Notes: a model not told the origin generated them from the letters alone. A DNA stretch of 64,000 nt from Enterobacter sp. Cy-643 (GCF_011752815.1 NZ_VWWV01000007.1:103895-167894), one strand, 5' to 3'. Shown: positions 44,439 to 56,927, counted from the first letter of the stretch. Made by a program: numbers and translations.

Positions 44439-45424
44439 TACTGTGCTCCCGTAGCAGGCTGTGTGATACCGGTTGCTGGCGCAGGGACCGGCGCAGGAGG
44501 GCCCATTGAACCCGGCGGCGGCAGAACCTGAGGCATCATCTGCATCAGACGCTCATTGGCCACGCGATGGACTTCCTCAGGCGGCATTGGCGACGAACCG
44601 TTTTTATCTGCGCCCCAAAGCAGCAACAGATAGCGCAGACGCTGTAGACCGGCGGTAGGACGAGCCTGAATCACGGTATAGGCGCGCTGGGTATCCAGCT
44701 TAACGGATGACACAACGCCAACCGGGTAGCCTTCAGGGAAGCGGCCGCCAAGACCAGAAGTCACCAGCACATCGCCGACACGAATATCGGTATTGGCCGG
44801 CAGATGCTCCAGCTGCAAATCGTCCGTGCAGCCGTTACCGGCGGCAATCACGCGGATATCGTTACGCAATACCTGAATAGGCAGCGCGTGGGTGGCATCG
44901 CAAATCAGCAGCACCCGACTGGTCAGCTTCGCGACCGCGACAACCTGCCCAACAACGCCTTTATCGCTGATGACCGGCTGGCCTTCGTACACGCCGTTTA
45001 CGCTGCCCTTGTCGATCACCACCTGATCGCTATACGGATCGTTCACCGTGGAGATGACCTGGGTCACCATTTTTTGCTCATCCTGGCGCAGCGGGGAACC
45101 GAGCAGCTCGCGCAGGCGCGCGTTCTCCTGCCGGTATTGACCCAGCATCAGCAATTCACTGTTTTTCAGGATTAACTCCTGACGCAGAACCCGATTTTCA
45201 AGTTCAAGCTGGTCGCGCGAGGCCAGCGTTTGAGACACGCTGTCGAGTAATTCACGGGGACCATTAGAGACAAAATAGAAAGGACTGACGGCTGTATCCA
45301 TGTATGTTCGAATCTGGCTGAACATACCGAGGCGGCTGTCGGCGATAATGACACCAAGCGCCACCAGCACCGCCAGAATAAGGCGAATCTGTAGCGACGG
45401 GCCACGGCTAAAAATTGGCTTCAT
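44438..45424 (-). CDS. mreC: Rod shape-determining protein MreC
   Basis: A bitopic elongasome protein that activates PBP2 in the periplasm. It has 328 residues. One N-terminal helix (about 12-30) is followed by a coiled coil (60-110) and two beta domains (about 110-280). The Pro/Ala-rich C-terminal tail is shorter than that of E. coli MreC (367 residues as I recall); the folded part is complete. It overlaps mreD by one base and follows mreB by 64 bp. Confidence 0.95.
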   Translation of the reverse strand: MKPIFSRGPSLQIRLILAVLVALGVIIADSRLGMFSQIRTYMDTAVSPFYFVSNGPRELLDSVSQTLASRDQLELENRVLRQELILKNSELLMLGQYRQENARLRELLGSPLRQDEQKMVTQVISTVNDPYSDQVVIDKGSVNGVYEGQPVISDKGVVGQVVAVAKLTSRVLLICDATHALPIQVLRNDIRVIAAGNGCTDDLQLEHLPANTDIRVGDVLVTSGLGGRFPEGYPVGVVSSVKLDTQRAYTVIQARPTAGLQRLRYLLLLWGADKNGSSPMPPEEVHRVANERLMQMMPQVLPPPGSMGPPAPVPAPATGITQPATGAQ

Positions 45425-45488
45425 AGGCTATGCGTATTCCCAAACCAGCAAGCAGGGGCAGCGAAAAGCTCCCCCTGGCCTGTGGCTG

Positions 45489-46838
<1,350 letters not shown>

Positions 46839-48779
46839 TTAAACCGAGTATCTTTGTGAATATTTTTTCACATTACTGTCAAGCGGCTGAGATGCGGCGA
46901 TAAAATCGCCCTGCGCCCCCGCAACCCCGTTATCAATCAGCGTCTGCCACTCGCCGCGGGTCCTCACTCCTGTAGCAAAAACACGGATTCGCGTACCGTT
47001 ACAGGCTTCAACCAGGCTTTTCACAAAAAGCTGGTTTTCGGTACGCTTGCCGATGTTTCTGACCAGACCCGGATGCAGCTTAATTAACTCCACATCCAGC
47101 TCTTTTATATAAGTTGTGCTGACGACCGTTAATCCCGCCTGGATAATCACAACCCTTGCCCCTAATGCAGTGATTAACCTTACAACATGTTGCAATCGGC
47201 TGATGTGTTGACAGACATCTGCCTCAGCAAGTTCAAAAATAATCCGCGCGCGCTTCGATTTTTCGCACTGCATCAGCGAATCACGCAGCCAACGCTGGAA
47301 AGGTGTTCGTATCAGCGAGTCGACGGTGATTTGAATAGCAAGCGTTTCTTCCGGCCAGAAGTTTAGCAGCGGCAGTAGCCGTGACACGATCTGCCGATCA
47401 TATTGTTCAGATAAACCAAATTGCCTGACCATCGGCATGTATTCAGCCGACAACACCTCTTGCTCACCGTCGAAGATACGGCACATGATTTCACGGTGGT
47501 GAACTACCCCATGCTTATCAACCGCGGGTTTCTGGTAAAAGCGCGGACCGCCCTGCTTGAGTACCTGCTCAAGCAGGGTGCGCCATTTCACGTTGCCCCG
47601 GCCCTGTTCAGGAAGCTTATCATCGTAGACGGACCAGCTGTTGGCCCCCTGGAAAGCGGCGTTGCGGGTCGCGATTTCCGCATGCTCCATAACCTGCTCT
47701 TTTGTTTGCCCGCTGCGCCATCCGCAAATGCCAATGTGCAGCATATCGCTACGATCAACCATACGGGTTGACGGCAGTGCATCCACGGAATTCAGCAGTT
47801 GGCTGGCAATACCATCCGCTTCTTTCAGCGTTCGGTGCGGCAGCAATACGGCAAAATCACTGCGGAAATAACGCGCTAATAACGCGCCAGGATAGCGCAT
47901 CACGAAGGTCGAGAGCAGGTTAACCAAAGTGAATAAGTATTCTTCAACCGGGCCGTTGCCCCAGGTCTCTTTTAATAGCTCGAAATCAGGCAGGCGAATC
48001 ATCATCACCACGCCGTGAGCACCGACCTGCTCCTGTCCTTCCAATAGCGTGGCAAGTTGGTTATCAAAGAACAAACGGTTATTGAGGCCAGTTTTAATGT
48101 CCTGGGCGGCAAATGCCCGGATCAAGGTATCCACGCGGCTTCGCTGCTCGCTGGCGCTTTGCAGGTCGGAAAGCAGGGTATCCATTGCGCTGCTCACCAG
48201 CGGCGGCCATTCATGCACCGAACCACGCACTTCCGCCCCTCGTTCCCCGCTGATGATTTTTCCGGCTCTGATTTCCAGCAGTTCTTGCCCGGAAAGCTGG
48301 CGTTTCAGCCAGCGCCCGGCCAGGAAGAGCACCACCAGCATAAAAGCGACCGCCGCAGTCAATGGCGTCGTGGTAAACATGGCGTGGTAGTAGACAGCAA
48401 TCGGGTCGAGGTAAGTTAGCCGTAGCGTCATTCCCGGGTGCTTCATCAAGGCGACGCTGATGGTGCGGTAGGTATATTGCGTCCCTACCGGGCGGTAGCC
48501 TTCGGGCAAAGTATGCTGAAAGAGGTAAGTTTTATCCGCCATCAGGCGAATTTCGGTGATATCCACCGGTATCATCAGCTCGCTAAAGTGATCCACCAGA
48601 TCCTGGGGCGAGCGTGAGACCAGTTGGTTATCAACGATCGTGGCAACCGCCATAATGCGCTGCTGAGTTTTGTCGTGAACAGAGTTATAGAAACTTAGCA
48701 GGCACCCAAAGAGCGTAACGAAAATCGCAAGCCCGGTTAAAAGGGTAATAAAGGCTGAAAGTTTCGTCGTTAATCGCAT
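46839..48779 (-). CDS. csrD: RNase E specificity factor CsrD
   Basis: Targets the small RNAs CsrB and CsrC for RNase E decay. It has 646 residues. Two membrane helices (about 7-29 and 135-155) with a periplasmic loop, a HAMP-like linker, a degenerate GGDEF domain (RSDF at the active site) and a degenerate EAL domain (EIM where an active enzyme has EAL). This degeneracy is normal for CsrD, which neither makes nor degrades c-di-GMP. It is upstream of mreB and divergent from acuI. Confidence 0.94.
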   Translation of the reverse strand: MRLTTKLSAFITLLTGLAIFVTLFGCLLSFYNSVHDKTQQRIMAVATIVDNQLVSRSPQDLVDHFSELMIPVDITEIRLMADKTYLFQHTLPEGYRPVGTQYTYRTISVALMKHPGMTLRLTYLDPIAVYYHAMFTTTPLTAAVAFMLVVLFLAGRWLKRQLSGQELLEIRAGKIISGERGAEVRGSVHEWPPLVSSAMDTLLSDLQSASEQRSRVDTLIRAFAAQDIKTGLNNRLFFDNQLATLLEGQEQVGAHGVVMMIRLPDFELLKETWGNGPVEEYLFTLVNLLSTFVMRYPGALLARYFRSDFAVLLPHRTLKEADGIASQLLNSVDALPSTRMVDRSDMLHIGICGWRSGQTKEQVMEHAEIATRNAAFQGANSWSVYDDKLPEQGRGNVKWRTLLEQVLKQGGPRFYQKPAVDKHGVVHHREIMCRIFDGEQEVLSAEYMPMVRQFGLSEQYDRQIVSRLLPLLNFWPEETLAIQITVDSLIRTPFQRWLRDSLMQCEKSKRARIIFELAEADVCQHISRLQHVVRLITALGARVVIIQAGLTVVSTTYIKELDVELIKLHPGLVRNIGKRTENQLFVKSLVEACNGTRIRVFATGVRTRGEWQTLIDNGVAGAQGDFIAASQPLDSNVKKYSQRYSV

Positions 48780-48986
48780 CCCTGTGTTAACTCCGGTTAG
48801 TGAAAATTAACCACACTCATCATGGGCCCCAAACGAGGAAGCATTAAATAGCAAAGGTCGACCCCAGGCAAACGAAACCCCTCGGGAATTTCTGAGCATT
48901 TATTGCTTCAGGTCGGCTCTTCGCATCAGTATCGGAGTATAGTCTGCTAAGATTTTTTTCCCATTGCTACCGACCGAGGAACGCCC

Positions 48987-49961
48987 ATGCAGGCATTAAT
49001 CCTGGAACAGTCCGAAGGCCAAACCGTGGCCGCGGTAAAAACGCTTAACCACGACGCGCTGCCCGAAGGCAACGTCACCGTGGAGATTGATTACTCCAGT
49101 CTGAATTACAAAGACGCGCTGGCCATCACCGGCAAAGGCAAAATCATCCGTAATTTCCCGATGGTGCCGGGTATCGACTTTGCAGGCAAAGTGCTCAGCA
49201 GCGAAGACGAACGCTTTCAGCCAGGGCAGGCGGTGCTACTCACCGGCTGGGGCGTTGGAGAAAACCATTGGGGTGGTCTGGCCGAAGCCGCTCGGGTGAA
49301 AGGTGACTGGCTGGTTGCAATGCCCGAAGGTTTAGACGCACGCAAGGCGATGATTATCGGCACGGCCGGCTTTACCGCGATGCTCTGCGTGATGGCGCTT
49401 GAAGAAGCCGGTGTTAAGCCGGAAAGCGGCGAAATCGTCGTCACCGGCGCAAGCGGCGGTGTGGGCAGCACGGCCATCGCGCTGCTGCACAAACTGGGCT
49501 ATAAAGTCGCCGCCGTATCCGGCCGCGAAAGTACACATGATTACCTCCGCGGCCTCGGGGCCGACCGTATTCTTAGCCGCGATGAGTTCGCCGAAACTCG
49601 TCCGCTGGAAAAACAGGTCTGGGCCGGCGCCATTGATACCGTCGGCGATAAAGTGCTGGCGAAGGTTCTGGCGCAAATGAACTACGGCGGCTGCGTGGCG
49701 GCCTGTGGTTTAGCCGGTGGCTTCGCACTGCCAACCACCGTGATGCCGTTTATTCTGCGTAATGTTCGCCTGCAGGGTGTGGATTCCGTCATGACGCCGC
49801 CGGATCGTCGTGCGGCTGCCTGGGCACGCCTGGTACAAGACTTGCCGGCGGCGTTTTACCAGCAAGCGACTACCGAAATCGGCCTGGCAGAAGCGCCAAA
49901 GTACGCCAGCGACATCATTAATAATGCCGCGCAGGGGAGAACCCTGGTAAAAGTGCGTTAA
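48987..49961 (+). CDS. acuI: Acrylyl-CoA reductase AcuI (YhdH)
   Basis: An NADPH-dependent reductase of the zinc-free medium-chain dehydrogenase family, which in E. coli reduces acrylyl-CoA to propionyl-CoA. It has 324 residues. The catalytic and substrate region is YSSLNYKDAL, and the Rossmann motif is GASGGVGS. The C-terminal dimer region ends TLVKVR. It is preceded by an aggaac site. An 8-bp hairpin follows. Confidence 0.93.
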   Translation: MQALILEQSEGQTVAAVKTLNHDALPEGNVTVEIDYSSLNYKDALAITGKGKIIRNFPMVPGIDFAGKVLSSEDERFQPGQAVLLTGWGVGENHWGGLAEAARVKGDWLVAMPEGLDARKAMIIGTAGFTAMLCVMALEEAGVKPESGEIVVTGASGGVGSTAIALLHKLGYKVAAVSGRESTHDYLRGLGADRILSRDEFAETRPLEKQVWAGAIDTVGDKVLAKVLAQMNYGGCVAACGLAGGFALPTTVMPFILRNVRLQGVDSVMTPPDRRAAAWARLVQDLPAAFYQQATTEIGLAEAPKYASDIINNAAQGRTLVKVR

Positions 49962-49972
49962 ACCTTGCCCGT

Positions 49973-49993
49973 GGAGCGACGCCCTGTCGCTCC
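49973..49993 (+). terminator. Hairpin after acuI
   Basis: GGAGCGAC (49973-49980) and GTCGCTCC (49986-49993) form an 8-bp stem, loop 5 nt, 11 nt after the acuI stop. The following tract (tcaaatttc) has few T residues, so it is a probable but weak terminator. Confidence 0.6.
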
Positions 49994-50074
49994 TCAAATT
50001 TCAATTTTTCGTGACATATTCGCCGGAATGCTTTCTCTCGGTCATGCTTAGGCTATCGCTACGAGGAGAACGTC

Positions 50075-51079
50075 ATGAAAAAGGTCACCCGGCTTACCGA
50101 AGCCGACGTTACGCCAGAATCCGTGTTTATGATGAAGCGTCGCCAGGTGCTGAAGGCTCTGGGCATCAGCGCGGCCGCCCTGTCGCTCCCCCAGACAGCC
50201 AACGCCGATATTCTTTCCTGGTTCAAAGGTAACGATCGCCCACCGGCACCTGCCGGCAAGCCACTGACGTTCACTAAGCCAGAAGAGTACCAGGCCAAAC
50301 TGGCCCTGACCCCGGAAGACAAAGTCACGGGCTACAACAACTTCTATGAATTTGGTCTGGATAAAGCCGATCCTGCGGCTAATGCCGGCGGGCTAAAAAC
50401 CGATCCCTGGCAGATTAAAATCAGCGGCGAAGTGGCTAAACCCATGACGCTCGACCACGATGACCTTTATAAGCGCTTCCCGCTTGAAGAGCGTATTTAT
50501 CGCATGCGCTGCGTCGAGGCATGGTCTATGGCCGTACCGTGGATTGGCTTTCCGCTTCACAAGCTACTCGCGATGGTTGAGCCCACCAGCAACGCAAAAT
50601 ACGTTGCCTTTGAAACGCTTTATGACCCGGAGCAAATGCCGGGCCAAAAGGACCGGTTTATCGGTGGTGGCCTGCAATACCCTTATGTAGAAGGATTGCG
50701 ACTGGATGAAGCGATGCATCCGCTCACGCTATTAACCGTGGGCGTTTATGGTAAAGCTTTACCCCCGCAAAACGGTGCCCCGATTCGCCTTACTGTACCG
50801 TGGAAATACGGTTTTAAAGGCATTAAATCGATCGTCAGCATAAAACTGGTACGCGAACTGCCGCCTACGACATGGAACCTTGCCGCACCTAATGAATATG
50901 GTTTCTACGCCAACGTAAACCCGCACGTTGATCACCCTCGCTGGTCGCAGGCTTCAGAGCGCTTTATTGGCTCGGGCGGCGTGCTGGACGTTAAGCGCCA
51001 GCCCACTTTGCTGTTTAATGGCTACGCAGACCAGGTTGCCTCGCTGTATCGCGGCCTGAATCTGAAGGAGAACTTCTGA
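50075..51079 (+). CDS. msrP: Periplasmic methionine sulfoxide reductase catalytic subunit MsrP
   Basis: A molybdopterin enzyme that repairs oxidised methionine in periplasmic proteins. It has 334 residues. A twin-arginine signal (Arg22-Arg23 in KRRQVLK, cleavage after TANA at residue 44) precedes a sulfite-oxidase-fold domain with the molybdenum ligand Cys146 in MRCVEAWSM. msrQ follows immediately. In E. coli the pair is yedYZ at a different locus. Confidence 0.96.
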   Translation: MKKVTRLTEADVTPESVFMMKRRQVLKALGISAAALSLPQTANADILSWFKGNDRPPAPAGKPLTFTKPEEYQAKLALTPEDKVTGYNNFYEFGLDKADPAANAGGLKTDPWQIKISGEVAKPMTLDHDDLYKRFPLEERIYRMRCVEAWSMAVPWIGFPLHKLLAMVEPTSNAKYVAFETLYDPEQMPGQKDRFIGGGLQYPYVEGLRLDEAMHPLTLLTVGVYGKALPPQNGAPIRLTVPWKYGFKGIKSIVSIKLVRELPPTTWNLAAPNEYGFYANVNPHVDHPRWSQASERFIGSGGVLDVKRQPTLLFNGYADQVASLYRGLNLKENF

Positions 51080-51679
51080 GTGCGCCTGACGGTAAAACAG
51101 ATTACCTGGCTGAAAGTGGCGCTTCATCTGGCCGCTTTTCTGCCCTTCGTCTGGCTGTTTTACGCAGCAAGCCAGGGACTTTTCAGCGCCGATCCGGCAA
51201 AAGACATTCAGCATTTTACCGGCAGAATGGCGCTCAAGCTGCTGCTGGCGACGTTACTTGTCACGCCACTCGCGCGTTACGCAAAACAGCCGCTCTTGAT
51301 TCGCACCCGACGCCTGTTGGGCGTGTGGTGCTTCGTTTGGGCGACGCTGCACCTCACCAGCTATTCCCTGCTGGAGCTGGGGATCAGCAATCTTGGCCTG
51401 CTTGGCCAGGAGTTAGTGAGCCGCCCTTATCTGACGCTGGGCATCATTTGCTGGATTATCCTGCTGGCCCTGGCCGTGACGTCGACCCAGCGAGCACAGC
51501 GTTTTTTGGGTGCCCGCTGGCAGAAACTGCATAACTTCGTCTATCTGGTCGCGATCCTCGCGCCGATTCATTTCCTTTGGTCGGTAAAGATTTTATCCCC
51601 TCAACCCTTGCTTTATGCGCTGGGCGCGATCATTCTTCTTGCACTTCGCTACAAGAAGTTTCGCCAGTGGTGGCGCTAG
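51080..51679 (+). CDS. msrQ: Heme-binding membrane subunit MsrQ
   Basis: The cytochrome b-type membrane partner that passes electrons from the quinone pool to MsrP. It has 199 residues with six membrane helices of the ferric-reductase-like fold. Conserved His residues in LHLTSY and [20 protein letters not shown] are the likely heme ligands. The start codon is GTG (51080), directly after the msrP stop with no gap, so the two are translationally coupled. Confidence 0.94.
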   Translation: MRLTVKQITWLKVALHLAAFLPFVWLFYAASQGLFSADPAKDIQHFTGRMALKLLLATLLVTPLARYAKQPLLIRTRRLLGVWCFVWATLHLTSYSLLELGISNLGLLGQELVSRPYLTLGIICWIILLALAVTSTQRAQRFLGARWQKLHNFVYLVAILAPIHFLWSVKILSPQPLLYALGAIILLALRYKKFRQWWR

Positions 51680-51711
51680 CCACAAAGCGTGTGCTTCTCC
51701 GCAGAATAAAC

Positions 51712-51745
51712 ATCAATCGGTATCCTTAACTGGATATCGGTTGAT
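51712..51745 (+). repeat. Long hairpin after msrQ
   Basis: ATCAATCGGTATCC (51712-51725) pairs with GGATATCGGTTGAT (51732-51745) over 14 positions with two G-U pairs. No T-tract follows. It may end or protect the msrPQ mRNA, or belong to the aroQ-accBC leader. Confidence 0.6.
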
Positions 51746-51910
51746 CATCTTCCCTGATAAGACCAGTATTTAGCTGCCAAATGCTACGAAATCGTTATAA
51801 TGTGCGACTTCGGTTTTTTCTGACGGCCATTTTCGGTTCGAAAAGGTGACAACCGGAAAACTTAGGTATATTTTGTAAATTGCCTACTAATCGCAGGAGA
51901 TGGCAGCACG
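51746..51910 (+). promoter_or_regulatory. aroQ-accBC promoter and leader
   Basis: A perfect -10 TATAAT is at 51796-51801; the -35 at 16-18 bp is poor. Beyond it, TTTTCGGTT (51830-51838) and AACCGGAAAA (51851-51860) form an imperfect stem. The aroQ start has an upstream caggaga site. In E. coli accB transcription is growth-rate dependent and repressed by AccB; the stem may be relevant, which is inference. Confidence 0.55.
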
Positions 51911-52363
51911 ATGTCGGGTGAATTTCACATTTTGCTTTTGAATGGCCCTAATCTGAACATGCTGGGCACCCGGGAGCCGGAGAAGTACGGCCACCAGACG
52001 TTAGCAGAAATTGTTAACACGCTTGAGGCGGAGGCAACCCGTCTTGGCGTGACGCTTAGTCACCTGCAATCTAACGCCGAACATGCGTTGATTGACCGAA
52101 TTCATCAGGCCAAAGACACTGTGGACTTTATCCTGATTAATCCGGCCGCGTTCACGCATACCAGCGTCGCGCTGCGCGATGCGTTACTGGCGGTGGATAT
52201 CCCGTTTATCGAGATTCACCTCAGCAATGTGCACGCGCGTGAACCGTTCCGCCATCATTCCTATCTATCAGATAAGGCCATCGGCGTGATCTGCGGATTA
52301 GGCGCTGACGGCTATTCATATGCTTTACAGACGGCGGTAAAACGCCTGTCAAAATCCATCTAA
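51911..52363 (+). CDS. aroQ: Type II 3-dehydroquinate dehydratase AroQ
   Basis: Catalyses 3-dehydroquinate to 3-dehydroshikimate in the shikimate pathway. It has 150 residues with the type II signature [13 protein letters not shown], an active-site Tyr near EPEKYG, and [16 protein letters not shown]-12 uses the unrelated type I enzyme AroD; the type II gene ahead of accBC is found in many other gammaproteobacteria. It is 22 bp upstream of accB and shares its promoter. Confidence 0.96.
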   Translation: MSGEFHILLLNGPNLNMLGTREPEKYGHQTLAEIVNTLEAEATRLGVTLSHLQSNAEHALIDRIHQAKDTVDFILINPAAFTHTSVALRDALLAVDIPFIEIHLSNVHAREPFRHHSYLSDKAIGVICGLGADGYSYALQTAVKRLSKSI

Positions 52364-52385
52364 ACAAAGAGTACGGAACCCACTC

Positions 52386-52865
52386 ATGGATATTCGTAAG
52401 ATTAAAAAACTGATCGAGCTGGTTGAAGAATCAGGCATCGCTGAACTGGAAATTTCTGAAGGCGAAGAGTCTGTACGCATCAGCCGCTCCCCGGCAAACG
52501 CTGGTTTCCCAATGATGCAACAGGCTTACGCTGCGCCAATGTACCAGCCGCAGCCGCAACCGGGTCTGGCTCAGGCCGTTGCACCAGCCGCAACCCCAGC
52601 AATGGAAGCCCCTGCAGCTGCTGAAGTCAGTGGTCACATCGTACGTTCCCCAATGGTCGGTACCTTCTACCGTACCCCTAGCCCGGATGCAAAAGCGTTT
52701 GTGGAAGTGGGCCAGAAAGTTAACGTCGGCGACACCCTGTGCATCGTTGAAGCAATGAAAATGATGAACCAGATCGAGTCAGATAAAGCCGGTGTAGTGA
52801 AAGCAATTCTGATTGAGAATGGTCAGCCGGTAGAATTTGACGAGCCGCTGGTCGTCATCGAGTAA
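52386..52865 (+). CDS. accB: Biotin carboxyl carrier protein of acetyl-CoA carboxylase
   Basis: Carries carboxybiotin between the biotin carboxylase and carboxyltransferase parts of ACC. It has 159 residues. An N-terminal dimerisation part (1-32) is followed by a Pro/Ala-rich linker (about 35-80) and the biotinyl domain, with Lys125 in EAMKM as the biotin site. It is immediately upstream of accC. Confidence 0.97.
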   Translation: MDIRKIKKLIELVEESGIAELEISEGEESVRISRSPANAGFPMMQQAYAAPMYQPQPQPGLAQAVAPAATPAMEAPAAAEVSGHIVRSPMVGTFYRTPSPDAKAFVEVGQKVNVGDTLCIVEAMKMMNQIESDKAGVVKAILIENGQPVEFDEPLVVIE

Positions 52866-52875
52866 CGAGGCGAAC

Positions 52876-54222
52876 ATGCTGGATAAAATTGTCATCGCCA
52901 ACCGCGGCGAGATTGCACTGCGTATTCTTCGTGCCTGTAAAGAGCTGGGCATCAAGACCGTCGCCGTGCACTCAAGCGCGGACCGCGATCTGAAACACGT
53001 ATTACTGGCGGATGAGACGGTCTGTATCGGCCCGGCTCCGTCCGTAAAAAGCTACCTGAACATCCCGGCAATCATCTCTGCGGCGGAAATTACCGGCGCG
53101 GTAGCGATTCACCCGGGTTACGGCTTCCTGTCTGAAAACGCCAACTTTGCCGAGCAGGTTGAGCGTTCCGGCTTTATCTTCATCGGCCCGAAAGCTGAAA
53201 CTATCCGCCTGATGGGCGACAAAGTTTCCGCGATCACCGCGATGAAAAAAGCGGGCGTACCGACGGTACCAGGTTCTGACGGCCCACTGGACGGCGACAT
53301 GGATAAAAACCGTGCCCATGCAAAACGCATCGGCTACCCGGTGATTATCAAAGCCTCCGGCGGCGGCGGCGGTCGTGGTATGCGCGTAGTGCGCAGCGAC
53401 GCGGAGCTCGAGCAATCCATCAACATGACCCGTGCGGAAGCCAAAGCGGCTTTCAACAACGACATGGTTTACATGGAGAAATACCTCGAGAACCCACGCC
53501 ATATCGAGATTCAGGTTCTGGCCGACGGCCAGGGGCACGCCATCTATCTGGCTGAACGTGACTGCTCCATGCAGCGCCGCCACCAGAAAGTCGTTGAAGA
53601 AGCACCAGCCCCAGGCATCACGCCTGAGCTGCGTAAATTCATCGGCGACCGCTGCGCCAAAGCCTGTATCGACATTAACTATCGCGGCGCAGGTACCTTT
53701 GAGTTCCTGTTCGAAAACGGCGAGTTCTATTTCATCGAAATGAACACCCGTATTCAGGTAGAACACCCGGTTACCGAAATGATCACCGGCGTTGACCTGA
53801 TCAAAGAGCAGCTGCGTATCGCAGCCGGTCAGCCGCTGTCCATCAAACAGGAAGACGTTCACGTTACCGGCCACGCGGTGGAATGCCGTATCAACGCCGA
53901 AGACCCGAACACCTTCCTGCCAAGCCCGGGCAAAATCACGCGCTTCCACGCGCCTGGTGGTTTTGGCGTGCGTTGGGAATCGCATATCTACGCCGGTTAC
54001 ACAGTACCGCCGTACTACGATTCAATGATTGGGAAGCTCATCTGCTACGGCGAAACGCGTGAAGTGGCTATTGCCCGCATGAAAAACGCCCTGGCAGAAC
54101 TGATTATCGATGGCATCAAAACCAACATCGAGCTGCAGACCAAAATCATGAACGACGAAAACTTCCAGCACGGTGGAACCAACATCCACTATCTGGAGAA
54201 GAAACTCGGTCTTCAGCACTAA
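52876..54222 (+). CDS. accC: Biotin carboxylase subunit of acetyl-CoA carboxylase
   Basis: Carboxylates AccB-bound biotin with bicarbonate and ATP. It has 448 residues (E. coli 449). ATP-grasp fold: the N-terminal [16 protein letters not shown], the glycine-rich loop GGGGGRGM (162-169), and [13 protein letters not shown] with catalytic residues. The ATG at 52876 matches the family; an in-frame start inside accB at 52837 is not needed. Confidence 0.97.
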   Translation: MLDKIVIANRGEIALRILRACKELGIKTVAVHSSADRDLKHVLLADETVCIGPAPSVKSYLNIPAIISAAEITGAVAIHPGYGFLSENANFAEQVERSGFIFIGPKAETIRLMGDKVSAITAMKKAGVPTVPGSDGPLDGDMDKNRAHAKRIGYPVIIKASGGGGGRGMRVVRSDAELEQSINMTRAEAKAAFNNDMVYMEKYLENPRHIEIQVLADGQGHAIYLAERDCSMQRRHQKVVEEAPAPGITPELRKFIGDRCAKACIDINYRGAGTFEFLFENGEFYFIEMNTRIQVEHPVTEMITGVDLIKEQLRIAAGQPLSIKQEDVHVTGHAVECRINAEDPNTFLPSPGKITRFHAPGGFGVRWESHIYAGYTVPPYYDSMIGKLICYGETREVAIARMKNALAELIIDGIKTNIELQTKIMNDENFQHGGTNIHYLEKKLGLQH

Positions 54223-54243
54223 GTTTCCGTTGAACATGTCGAC

Positions 54244-54277
54244 AAAAGGCCGGATTTCCGGCCTTTTTCTTTTTTTA
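54244..54277 (+). terminator. Intrinsic terminator after accC
   Basis: AAAGGCCGG (54245-54253) and CCGGCCTTT (54258-54266) form a 9-bp stem, loop 4 nt, followed by a T-rich tract (tttctttttttat). Confidence 0.93.
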
Positions 54278-54335
54278 TCCTCCGACAGGATGGATGCGTT
54301 ACAATCCCCGCTTTCTGCGAACTCAAGGGACAAAA

Positions 54336-54578
54336 ATGGACAACCGTTTTGTTCAGGCCCATAAAGAAGCGCGCTGGGCGCTCTGGCTGACCTTGCTCTA
54401 TCTGGCGGCGTGGTTAGTGGCTGCTTACTTACCTGACAATACACAGGGGATCACCGGTTTGCCGCACTGGTTCGAGATGGCCTGCCTGCTGGTGCCGCTG
54501 CTGTTTATCCTGCTTTGCTGGCTGATGGTGAAATACTTATTCCGCGACATTCCTCTGGGGGATGACCATGCAAAATGA
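54336..54578 (+). CDS. yhdT: YhdT, small membrane protein
   Basis: An 80-residue DUF997 protein with two membrane helices (about 15-35 and 48-68). It starts MDNRFVQAHKEARWAL. The ATG at 54336 matches the family; an in-frame start at 54294 adds residues not conserved. It overlaps panF by 11 nt and probably assists or accompanies the pantothenate symporter; its function is not known. Confidence 0.92.
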   Translation: MDNRFVQAHKEARWALWLTLLYLAAWLVAAYLPDNTQGITGLPHWFEMACLLVPLLFILLCWLMVKYLFRDIPLGDDHAK

Positions 54579-56022
54579 AGTGATTGCCGTGCTGGTTATC
54601 TACCTGATCGCGGTCTTTGCTCTTTCCGTTTATGCCATGCGCCAGCGCACATCCGGCACCTTTCTGAGTGAATATTTCCTCGGTAGCCGTTCGATGGGCG
54701 GCTTCGTGCTGGCCATGACGCTCACCACCACCTACATTAGCGCCAGTTCGTTTATCGGCGGCCCGGGTGCAGCCTATAAGTTCGGCCTGGGCTGGGTGCT
54801 GCTGGCCATGATTCAGATCCCGACGATCTGGCTTTCTCTGGGGATCCTCGGGAAGAAATTCGCTATCCTGGCACGCCGCTATAACGCCATCACGCTGAAT
54901 GACATGCTTCAGGCGCGCTACCAGAATCGGGCCGTCGTCTGGATTGCCAGCATTAGCCTGTTGGTCGCGTTTGTCGGCGCGATAGCCGTCCAGTTCATCG
55001 GCGGTGCGCGGCTGCTTGAAACCGCCGCCGGGATAAAGTACGAAACTGGCCTGCTGATTTTCGGGATTACCATCGCGCTCTATACTTCTTTTGGCGGTTT
55101 CCGCGCCAGCGTGCTCAATGACACCATGCAGGGCATGGTGATGCTGATAGGCACCATCGTGCTGCTGGTCGGCGTGGTTCATGCCGCTGGCGGGCTGGGC
55201 AACGCGGTACAAACGTTAGAGCATATCGATCCGAAACTCGTCAGCCCTCAGGGCGCGGGCGACATTCTGACGCCAACCTTTATGGCTTCCTTCTGGGTAC
55301 TGGTCTGTTTTGGCGTGATTGGCCTGCCCCACACGGCGGTACGCTGCATCTCTTATAAAGACAGCAAAGCCGTCCACCGTGGCATCATCATCGGCACCAT
55401 TGTGGTTGCAATCCTGATGCTGGGTATGCACCTTGCTGGCGCGCTGGGCAGAGCGGTTCTCCCGGGCCTGACGGTGCCGGACCTGGTGATCCCGACGTTA
55501 ATGATGAAGGTTCTGCCGCCCTGGGCTGCTGGGTTATTTCTGGCCGCGCCAATGGCCGCCATTATGTCCAACGTTAACGCCCACTTACTGCAGGCATCCG
55601 CGACGATCGTGAAAGACCTGTGGCTTAGCGCAAGTCCGGCTAAAATTCGTCAAGAGCGTCGCCTGAAGCGCATTTCTACCACCACGACGCTGGTGCTGGG
55701 TATTCTGATGATGCTGGCCGCCTGGCGACCGCCAGAGATGATTATCTGGCTTAATCTGCTGGCCTTCGGAGGCCTGGAGGCCGTTTTCCTGTGGCCTCTG
55801 GTGCTGGGCCTCTATTGGGAGAAAGCTAACGCGGCAGGTGCACTGAGCGGCATGATTGTCGGCGGCGTGCTGTACGCGGTGCTCGCCAGTTTCGGTCTGC
55901 AGCTCCTGGGCTTCCACCCGATTGTGCCTTCGCTACTATTCAGCTTGCTGGCGTTCCTGATCGGTAACCGTTTTGGTCGCCCCGTTCCGGAACCCCTTCT
56001 TGTTTCACCTACTGATAAATAA
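54568..56022 (+). CDS. panF: Sodium/pantothenate symporter PanF
   Basis: An inner-membrane Na+-coupled importer of pantothenate, of the solute:sodium symporter family. It has 484 residues with about 13 membrane helices and the family motif [15 protein letters not shown]. The start at 54568 is favoured over ATG 54562 because GGGGGA lies 7 nt upstream and the N-terminus (MQNEV) matches E. coli MQLEV. prmA follows after 11 nt. Confidence 0.95.
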   Translation: MQNEVIAVLVIYLIAVFALSVYAMRQRTSGTFLSEYFLGSRSMGGFVLAMTLTTTYISASSFIGGPGAAYKFGLGWVLLAMIQIPTIWLSLGILGKKFAILARRYNAITLNDMLQARYQNRAVVWIASISLLVAFVGAIAVQFIGGARLLETAAGIKYETGLLIFGITIALYTSFGGFRASVLNDTMQGMVMLIGTIVLLVGVVHAAGGLGNAVQTLEHIDPKLVSPQGAGDILTPTFMASFWVLVCFGVIGLPHTAVRCISYKDSKAVHRGIIIGTIVVAILMLGMHLAGALGRAVLPGLTVPDLVIPTLMMKVLPPWAAGLFLAAPMAAIMSNVNAHLLQASATIVKDLWLSASPAKIRQERRLKRISTTTTLVLGILMMLAAWRPPEMIIWLNLLAFGGLEAVFLWPLVLGLYWEKANAAGALSGMIVGGVLYAVLASFGLQLLGFHPIVPSLLFSLLAFLIGNRFGRPVPEPLLVSPTDK

Positions 56023-56033
56023 AGAGTTTCGCC

Positions 56034-56918
56034 ATGCCATGGATCCAACTGAAAATTAATACCACCGGCGGCAACGCTGAAAGCTTAGGCGATGCGCTGA
56101 TTGAAAGCGGAGCGGTTTCCGTCACCTTCCAGGACACCCACGACACGCCGGTCTTTGAACCGCTGCCGGGTGAAACTCGTCTTTGGGGTGATACCGACGT
56201 CATCGGCCTCTATGACGCCGAAACCGACATGGAAGACGTTGTCGCTATCCTTGAACACTGCCCATTGTTAGGCCAGGGTTTCCATCACAAGGTGGAACAG
56301 CTGGAAGACAAAGACTGGGAGCGCGAGTGGATGGACAACTTCCACCCAATGCGCTTCGGCAATCGCCTGTGGATCTGCCCAAGCTGGCGAGATGTGCCGG
56401 ATGAAAACGCCGTGAACGTCATGCTCGATCCGGGCCTGGCGTTTGGCACCGGCACCCACCCAACCACCTCGATGTGCCTCGAATGGCTCGACGGCCTGGA
56501 TCTGGCGGGCAAAACCGTGATCGACTTCGGCTGTGGTTCTGGGATCCTGGCGATCGCCGCCCTCAAACTGGGAGCCACAAAAGCGATCGGCATTGATATC
56601 GATCCACAGGCGATTCAGGCGAGCCGCGATAACGCCGAGCGTAACGGTGTTTCAGAACGACTTGAGCTTTACCTGCCGAAAGACCAGCCGGAAGCCATGA
56701 GCGCTGACGTAGTGGTCGCTAACATCCTGGCAGGCCCTTTGCGTGAGCTGGCGCCGTTAATCAGCGTGCTGCCGGTTGAGGGCGGTTTCCTTGGCCTCTC
56801 AGGCGTGCTGGCAAGCCAGGCCGAAGGGGTTTGTGAAGCTTATGCCGATAAGTTCACGCTTGACCCGGTTGCGGAAAAAGAAGAGTGGTGCCGCATTACA
56901 GGCCGCAAGCACGGCTGA
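56034..56918 (+). CDS. prmA: Ribosomal protein L11 methyltransferase PrmA
   Basis: Trimethylates L11 at several lysines and at the N-terminal alpha-amine. It has 294 residues (E. coli 293). An N-terminal L11-recognition domain (1 to about 60) is followed by a Rossmann methyltransferase domain with the SAM motif DFGCGSGIL (164-172) and [10 protein letters not shown]. It is the last gene of yhdT-panF-prmA; a terminator follows. Confidence 0.96.
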   Translation: MPWIQLKINTTGGNAESLGDALIESGAVSVTFQDTHDTPVFEPLPGETRLWGDTDVIGLYDAETDMEDVVAILEHCPLLGQGFHHKVEQLEDKDWEREWMDNFHPMRFGNRLWICPSWRDVPDENAVNVMLDPGLAFGTGTHPTTSMCLEWLDGLDLAGKTVIDFGCGSGILAIAALKLGATKAIGIDIDPQAIQASRDNAERNGVSERLELYLPKDQPEAMSADVVVANILAGPLRELAPLISVLPVEGGFLGLSGVLASQAEGVCEAYADKFTLDPVAEKEEWCRITGRKHG

Positions 56919-56927
56919 TGAAAATAA

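Noticed and set aside
46839..48779. csrD as a broken GGDEF-EAL gene
   Set aside because: Degenerate GGDEF and EAL motifs (RSDF, EIM) are the normal state of CsrD, and the reading frame is full length.
53002..53985. A 327-codon open frame opposite accC
   Set aside because: A mirror of the accC codon pattern with no domain or start signal.
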